From a bacterium (GTDB lineage: Bacteria; Krumholzibacteriota; Krumholzibacteria; LZORAL124-64-63), in NCBI GenBank assembly GCA_003646045.1, contig QNDV01000073.1, forward strand, positions 1 to 8,664: 8,664 bases of DNA, written 5' to 3'. Below, piece by piece: positions 5,709-8,664 of the stretch. The number at the start of each line of letters is the position of its first letter. The first letter of the stretch is position 1. The translations under genes and the position numbers were made by a program. Below the pieces are notes generated by a model that ran no database searches, was not told the origin of the DNA, and was given only the letters and a program-made list of their open reading frames with translations.

Positions 5709-6629
5709 ATGACCAGTGAAGACCGCACACGTCATCTGCGCACCCTGGCGGCGCAACTTGTCGAGAGCTACCACACCGACGGTGAAATCAACCGCAGCGG
5801 CGGGAAGGACCTGCCCTCGCAGGAGGCGGTGCAGCAGATCCTGGAGCAGCTGCTGGCCCTGCTTTTCCCGGGCTATCGCGGTTGCCCGGTGCCGCGGGAT
5901 GCGGATCTCGAACTGCTGACCGGAGCACGTCTGGACCGTGTGGCACGCGGACTCGACGACATGGTCGAGCGTACCCTGCGGTTCTGCCACCGCTCGGGCT
6001 GCACCTGTGAGGAGTTGTGGAGTTTCGCCGGAAATTCCGGGAGCGGGGATCACTTTGCCCACGCTGCCCGCAGGATTACCGCGGCCTTCCTGGGCGAGCT
6101 GCCGGCGGTTCGGCATCTGCTGGCGGGAGATATCCGTGCCGCCTACGAAGGCGATCCGGCCGCCGCCAACGAGGAAGAGGTAATCCTCTGCTACCCCGGC
6201 GTACTGGCGGTCACTGTGCACCGGCTGGCCCATGAACTGTATCGCCTCGGCGTGCCCCTGTTGCCGCGCATGATGAGCGAATGGGCCCATCACGCGTCGG
6301 GTGTGGACATCCATCCCGGTGCGGTGATCGGTGCGGCCTTCTTCATAGACCACGGCACGGGTGTGGTCATCGGCGAGACCACGGAGATCGGTGATCGCGT
6401 GAAGATCTACCAGAGTGTTACCCTGGGCGCCCTCAGTTTTCCCCGCAATCCGGATGGCACGCTGGTCAAGGGAGGCAAGCGCCATCCCACCATCGGCGAC
6501 GACGTGACCATCTATGCCAACGCCACCATCCTCGGCGGCGAGACCGTGATCGGGGACGGCGTGGTGATCGGTGGCGGAGCCTGGGTTACGGCCTCGGTAG
6601 CGCCGGGGGAGAGAGTGACGGTGGGTTGA
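5709..6629 (+). CDS. cysE: serine O-acetyltransferase
   Basis: A 306-residue enzyme that acetylates serine with acetyl-CoA to O-acetylserine, the first step of cysteine synthesis. ATG 5709 has GAGGGA at 5697-5702 with six bases between. Residues about 1-195 are the alpha-helical N-terminal domain, including DIRAAYEGDPAA (141-152) and VHRLAHELY (170-178). The left-handed beta-helix follows from about 198: VDIHPGAVIGAAFFIDHGTG, with the catalytic D214-H215, GVVIGETTEIGDRVKIYQ, GGKRHPTIGDDV with H259, then further hexapeptide turns. The N-terminal domain is longer than in E. coli CysE, as in the plant-like/EpsC-type group. The protein stops soon after the last turn, ending VTVG, without the terminal isoleucine that docks E. 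coli CysE in the CysK active site. Co-transcribed with cysK. Confidence 0.95.
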   Translation: MTSEDRTRHLRTLAAQLVESYHTDGEINRSGGKDLPSQEAVQQILEQLLALLFPGYRGCPVPRDADLELLTGARLDRVARGLDDMVERTLRFCHRSGCTCEELWSFAGNSGSGDHFAHAARRITAAFLGELPAVRHLLAGDIRAAYEGDPAAANEEEVILCYPGVLAVTVHRLAHELYRLGVPLLPRMMSEWAHHASGVDIHPGAVIGAAFFIDHGTGVVIGETTEIGDRVKIYQSVTLGALSFPRNPDGTLVKGGKRHPTIGDDVTIYANATILGGETVIGDGVVIGGGAWVTASVAPGERVTVG

Positions 6630-6673
6630 TGTACTATGGTATCCTGGCAGTTAATCCGCTGAAAGGACTGCCC

Positions 6674-7213
6674 ATGGAACCCCGTTTGGATATGGCAGAC
6701 TACGGATTGCGGCCCCTGGCCGGGGATGATGCGCCGGCCATGGCTCGCCACGCCGACGATCCCCTGGTGGCCTGCAACATGCGGGACCGTTTCCCACACC
6801 CCTACCAGTTGTCCGATGCCGTGGGATTCATGGAAACGGTACTCGCCGGGGGCAACGAGCAGGCCTGGGCCATTGACTACCTGGGTGAATGCGTCGGGGT
6901 CGTAGGTATCGTTCCCGGCCGGGACGTCTACACCGGATCCTGGGAAATAGGCTATTGGCTGGGCAGGGAGCATTGGGGTCGTGGCGTGGCCACCGCAACA
7001 GTGAAGGCCGTGTCCGAGTACCTGTTCCGCTCCGGGAACGCACGGCGGATCTGGGCCGGCGTATTTTCCGGGAATCCCGCTTCGGTGCGCGTGCTGGAAA
7101 AGGCGGGATATACCCTGGAAGGCATCCACCGGGACCACTTGATCAAGGCCGGCGAAGTACGGGACGAACTGGTCTTCGCCCGCCTGGCACCTACTTCCAA
7201 TGTGACGAAATGA
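6674..7213 (+). CDS. GNAT-family N-acetyltransferase, RimJ/RimL type
   Basis: A 179-residue protein starting at ATG 6674, with AAAGGA (6662-6667) six bases upstream; in-frame ATG 6629 or TTG 6626 would add an unrelated leader and have poorer ribosome sites. The GNAT fold is visible in order: YGLRPLAGDDAPAMARHADD (10-29), VGVVGIVPGRD (74-84), WEIGYWLGREHWGRGVATAT (90-109) holding the acetyl-CoA pyrophosphate loop RGVAT, IWAGVFSGNPASVRVLEKAG (127-146), and YTLEG. Members acetylate protein N-termini, amino acids or small amines; the substrate cannot be read from sequence. It starts 44 bases after cysE and is probably in the same transcript. Its last 23 bases overlap the convergent gatD 3' end. 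Confidence 0.9.
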   Translation: MEPRLDMADYGLRPLAGDDAPAMARHADDPLVACNMRDRFPHPYQLSDAVGFMETVLAGGNEQAWAIDYLGECVGVVGIVPGRDVYTGSWEIGYWLGREHWGRGVATATVKAVSEYLFRSGNARRIWAGVFSGNPASVRVLEKAGYTLEGIHRDHLIKAGEVRDELVFARLAPTSNVTK

Positions 7214-8561
7214 ACTCGTCGACCTCCGGGATCCCCCCCTGGAAAAGCAGGTATCCGTTGTGCGGCTCGCGCTCGGTGGTTTCGCTGTTCACCGGAGTCA
7301 GCATGATGCGCTTCACCTCGTCCCGGTCATGGGTCTGGCCCAGGGCCCAACCCAGCTTCACGTAGGCCACCTCGGGCAGCATGTTGGCCGCGGGCACCAC
7401 GCCCAGGCCCATGATCTCGCGTCCCGTCTCGTAGACATACATCTGCACATAGCCCCACATGGTCTGCACCGTCATGTAGATGTGCACACCCGCCGCACGT
7501 GCCCGGTCCAGGGCCGGATACAGGGGCTTGTTCACGTGGCCGAGGCCGGTGCCCGCGATGACGATCCCCAGGTAGCCGTTCTCCACCAGCGAGTCGATGA
7601 TGTCCGGCTTCATGGCGGGGTAGTAGTAGACCAGCGAGACCCGGTCGTCGAAGACGGCCTGCAGCTTGACCTGCTTGTCATCGCGGCGGCGGTGGTAGTC
7701 GTCCCTGAAGTGGGTGACGCCGTCACCGTCGATCTTGCCCAGGGGGATGTCGCTCAGGGTCCGGAAGGTGGAACGGTAGGACGAGTGCATCTTGCGCACG
7801 CGGGTGCCCCGGTGCAGCAGGCCGTAGCGGTCGCTGGTGGGGCCGAACATGCACACCATCACCTCGGCGATGTCGCTGGTCGCGGCGGTGCGGGTGGCGT
7901 TGATGAGGTTGATGGCAGCGTCGCTGCTGGGGCGGTCGCTGCTGCGCTGGCTGCCCACCATGACGATGGGTACGGGCGAATCCTGGATCATGAAGCTCAG
8001 GGCGGCGGCGGTGTGGTGCATGGTGTCGGTGCCGTGCCCCACGACGATGCCTGTCACGCCCTTCTCTATCTCCGCGGCCACGGCACGGGCCGTGCCCATC
8101 CACTCTTCCGGCCCCATGTTCTCGCTGAACACGCCGTAGAGCTTGTCGGTCTCCATGTTGCAGATATCCGCCAGTTCCGGCACCGAGCCATAGAGCTCGC
8201 CCGGACTGAAGGCGGGAATCACGGCACCCGTGCGGTAGTCGAGTCGGCTGGCGATGGTGCCGCCGGTACCGAAGAGCTTGACGCGCGGTTTGCCGGGGTC
8301 GAAGGGGAATTCCTTCTGGGGGATCTGGTAGTTGGCTTCCTTGCGACCGCGCACCTCGATGTCCGTCACGGTGTCGTGTCGTATGCCGATGTTGTAGCCG
8401 GTGGCCAATTTCAAAACGATGTGATCGGCATCGGCCGTCTCGCTGCGGGGCAGGATCAGGCCCGAGAAATTGCCACGGCTGGTCTGCAGTGTGACCTGGC
8501 TCCAGACCGGGGCCTTGAGGCGTTGCAGCAGGTCCAGGGTGGGGGTGCGGTATCCCTTGGA
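7191..8561 (-). CDS. gatD: Glu-tRNA(Gln) amidotransferase subunit D (asparaginase-like); 5' end unresolved
   Basis: GatD hydrolyses glutamine and feeds ammonia to GatE, which converts Glu-tRNA(Gln) to Gln-tRNA(Gln). GatD-like homology starts near 8561 with SKGYRTPTLDLLQRL, then a small N-terminal beta domain ending HIVLKLATGYNIGIRH, then the asparaginase domain. Catalytic motifs are intact: FGTGGTIAS (nucleophile Thr), GHGTDTMHHTA (Thr-Asp) and RVRKMHSSYRS (Lys). SDRPSSDAAIN and YRTGAVIPAFSPGELY are GatD-like and separate it from AnsA/AnsB. The stop is TAG 7191-7193. The frame has no ATG, GTG or TTG between the window edge and TTG 8414; that TTG lies inside the beta domain and has no ribosome site, so it is a poor start. 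The frame itself stays open to 8664. See the junction entry for how it may be reached from gatE. Confidence 0.9.
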   Translation of the reverse strand, partial: SKGYRTPTLDLLQRLKAPVWSQVTLQTSRGNFSGLILPRSETADADHIVLKLATGYNIGIRHDTVTDIEVRGRKEANYQIPQKEFPFDPGKPRVKLFGTGGTIASRLDYRTGAVIPAFSPGELYGSVPELADICNMETDKLYGVFSENMGPEEWMGTARAVAAEIEKGVTGIVVGHGTDTMHHTAAALSFMIQDSPVPIVMVGSQRSSDRPSSDAAINLINATRTAATSDIAEVMVCMFGPTSDRYGLLHRGTRVRKMHSSYRSTFRTLSDIPLGKIDGDGVTHFRDDYHRRRDDKQVKLQAVFDDRVSLVYYYPAMKPDIIDSLVENGYLGIVIAGTGLGHVNKPLYPALDRARAAGVHIYMTVQTMWGYVQMYVYETGREIMGLGVVPAANMLPEVAYVKLGWALGQTHDRDEVKRIMLTPVNSETTEREPHNGYLLFQGGIPEVDEFISSHWK

Positions 8562-8664
8562 GCCGCCGCTTGCCGGTTTGCTCCCGCCAGTTCCTCCTTC
8601 ACCCAGGATCGCACGGTGCGACCGGCCACTCTTCCGCGCAGGCGGGCCATGACCAGCCCGGTGA
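8456..8664 (-). CDS. gatE: probable GatE C-terminal end, read one frame away from gatD; 5'-truncated by the window
   Basis: Reading into the window from the right edge, this frame gives TGLVMARLRGRVAGRTV, then RSWVKEELAG. That fits the helical tail of GatB/GatE proteins (GLVM-x-x-RG-x-(v/a)-x-G-x-x-V...KEEL), where the protein normally ends within a few residues. Here the frame continues another 40-odd codons past KEEL (ending near 8588) through unlike-protein sequence to a TGA at 8456, overlapping the coding sequence of the GatD N-terminal domain. GatE is the tRNA- and ATP-binding subunit that partners GatD, and gatE next to gatD is the expected order. Only about 26 residues of real homology are visible, so the call is tentative. 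The overrun suggests a frameshift, real or artefactual. Confidence 0.65.
   Translation of the reverse strand, partial: TGLVMARLRGRVAGRTVRSWVKEELAGANRQAAAPRDTAPPPWTCCNASRPRSGARSHCRPAVAISRA
8561..8603 (-). other. gatE-gatD junction: SD-like AAGGAGG and possible -1 frameshift
   Basis: On the - strand, AAGGAGG (8593-8599) falls in the GatE KEEL codons, and the downstream GatD frame (8561-8591) reads TGGSKPASGGS, a flexible linker-like stretch. A -1 shift is needed to pass from the GatE frame to the GatD frame. Ten bases after AAGGAGG is GCAAAC (8576-8581; P- and A-site codons GCA AAC). Ten bases is the spacing seen in E. coli dnaX, but the heptamer A GCA AAC is not a canonical slippery site. No start codon stands at a usable distance behind this strong Shine-Dalgarno. 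A base-calling or assembly error is equally possible. Confidence 0.4.

Noticed and set aside
4651..6485. Long - strand open frames opposite cysK and cysE
   Set aside because: They are antisense shadows: composition is His/Gly/Gln-rich and no motifs appear, while the + strand enzymes are complete.
6626..6673. Upstream starts (TTG 6626, ATG 6629) for the GNAT gene
   Set aside because: They overlap the cysE stop but add an unrelated leader; ATG 6674 has a well-spaced AAAGGA and fits the domain start.
8412..8414. TTG 8414 as the gatD start
   Set aside because: It falls within the conserved N-terminal beta domain (after HIV, before KLATGYNIG) and has no Shine-Dalgarno; upstream codons still match GatD.

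Overview
The window is GC-rich bacterial chromosome, densely coding, with clear Shine-Dalgarno sequences, an ECF sigma factor, a sigma70-like promoter and an intrinsic terminator. The species cannot be named from it. Against an ordinary enteric or Bacillus-type genome are an archaeal-type GatD/GatE pair at the right edge and a DUF1573/rhodanese/MauE envelope operon. A less-studied GC-rich lineage is likely, but that is inference.

Left part, + strand, 1-1070: the 3' end of an ECF sigma factor gene, a 2-TM anti-sigma-like membrane protein overlapping it by 4 bases, and a YbjQ/UPF0145 protein. A perfect GC-rich hairpin follows and probably terminates transcription from both sides.

Middle, - strand, 1092-3390: in transcription order, an exported DUF1573 protein, a membrane-anchored rhodanese-like protein without any cysteine, and a 4-TM MauE/DoxX protein with a CGC motif. 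These three abut or overlap, so they form one transcription unit. Downstream and separately promoted is a 58-residue 2x[4Fe-4S] ferredoxin gene. The unit looks like an uncharacterised periplasmic thiol/sulfur or redox module.

Centre-right, + strand, 3552-7213: an MthK/Kch-type potassium channel with an RCK domain, transcribed divergently from the DUF1573 operon across a 161-base region carrying a perfect 14-base palindrome and other inverted repeats. After it, and after an AT-rich promoter-like island, come cysK (cysteine synthase), cysE (serine acetyltransferase) and a RimJ/RimL-type GNAT acetyltransferase. cysE makes O-acetylserine and cysK converts it to cysteine, so the pair is a compact cysteine-biosynthesis operon.

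Right edge, - strand, 7191-8664: gatD (the asparaginase-like, ammonia-producing subunit of the archaeal Glu-tRNA(Gln) amidotransferase) is preceded by the 3' end of gatE (the kinase/transferase subunit). Their junction is the most unusual point in the window. The GatD frame has no ATG, GTG or TTG in front of its N-terminal domain and stays open to the window edge, while the GatE tail lies in the frame one base away and runs on past its natural end. A -1 shift near 8576-8590 would join the two into a GatE-GatD fusion. A sequencing error, a recent mutation and a programmed frameshift are all possible and cannot be separated from the sequence alone.
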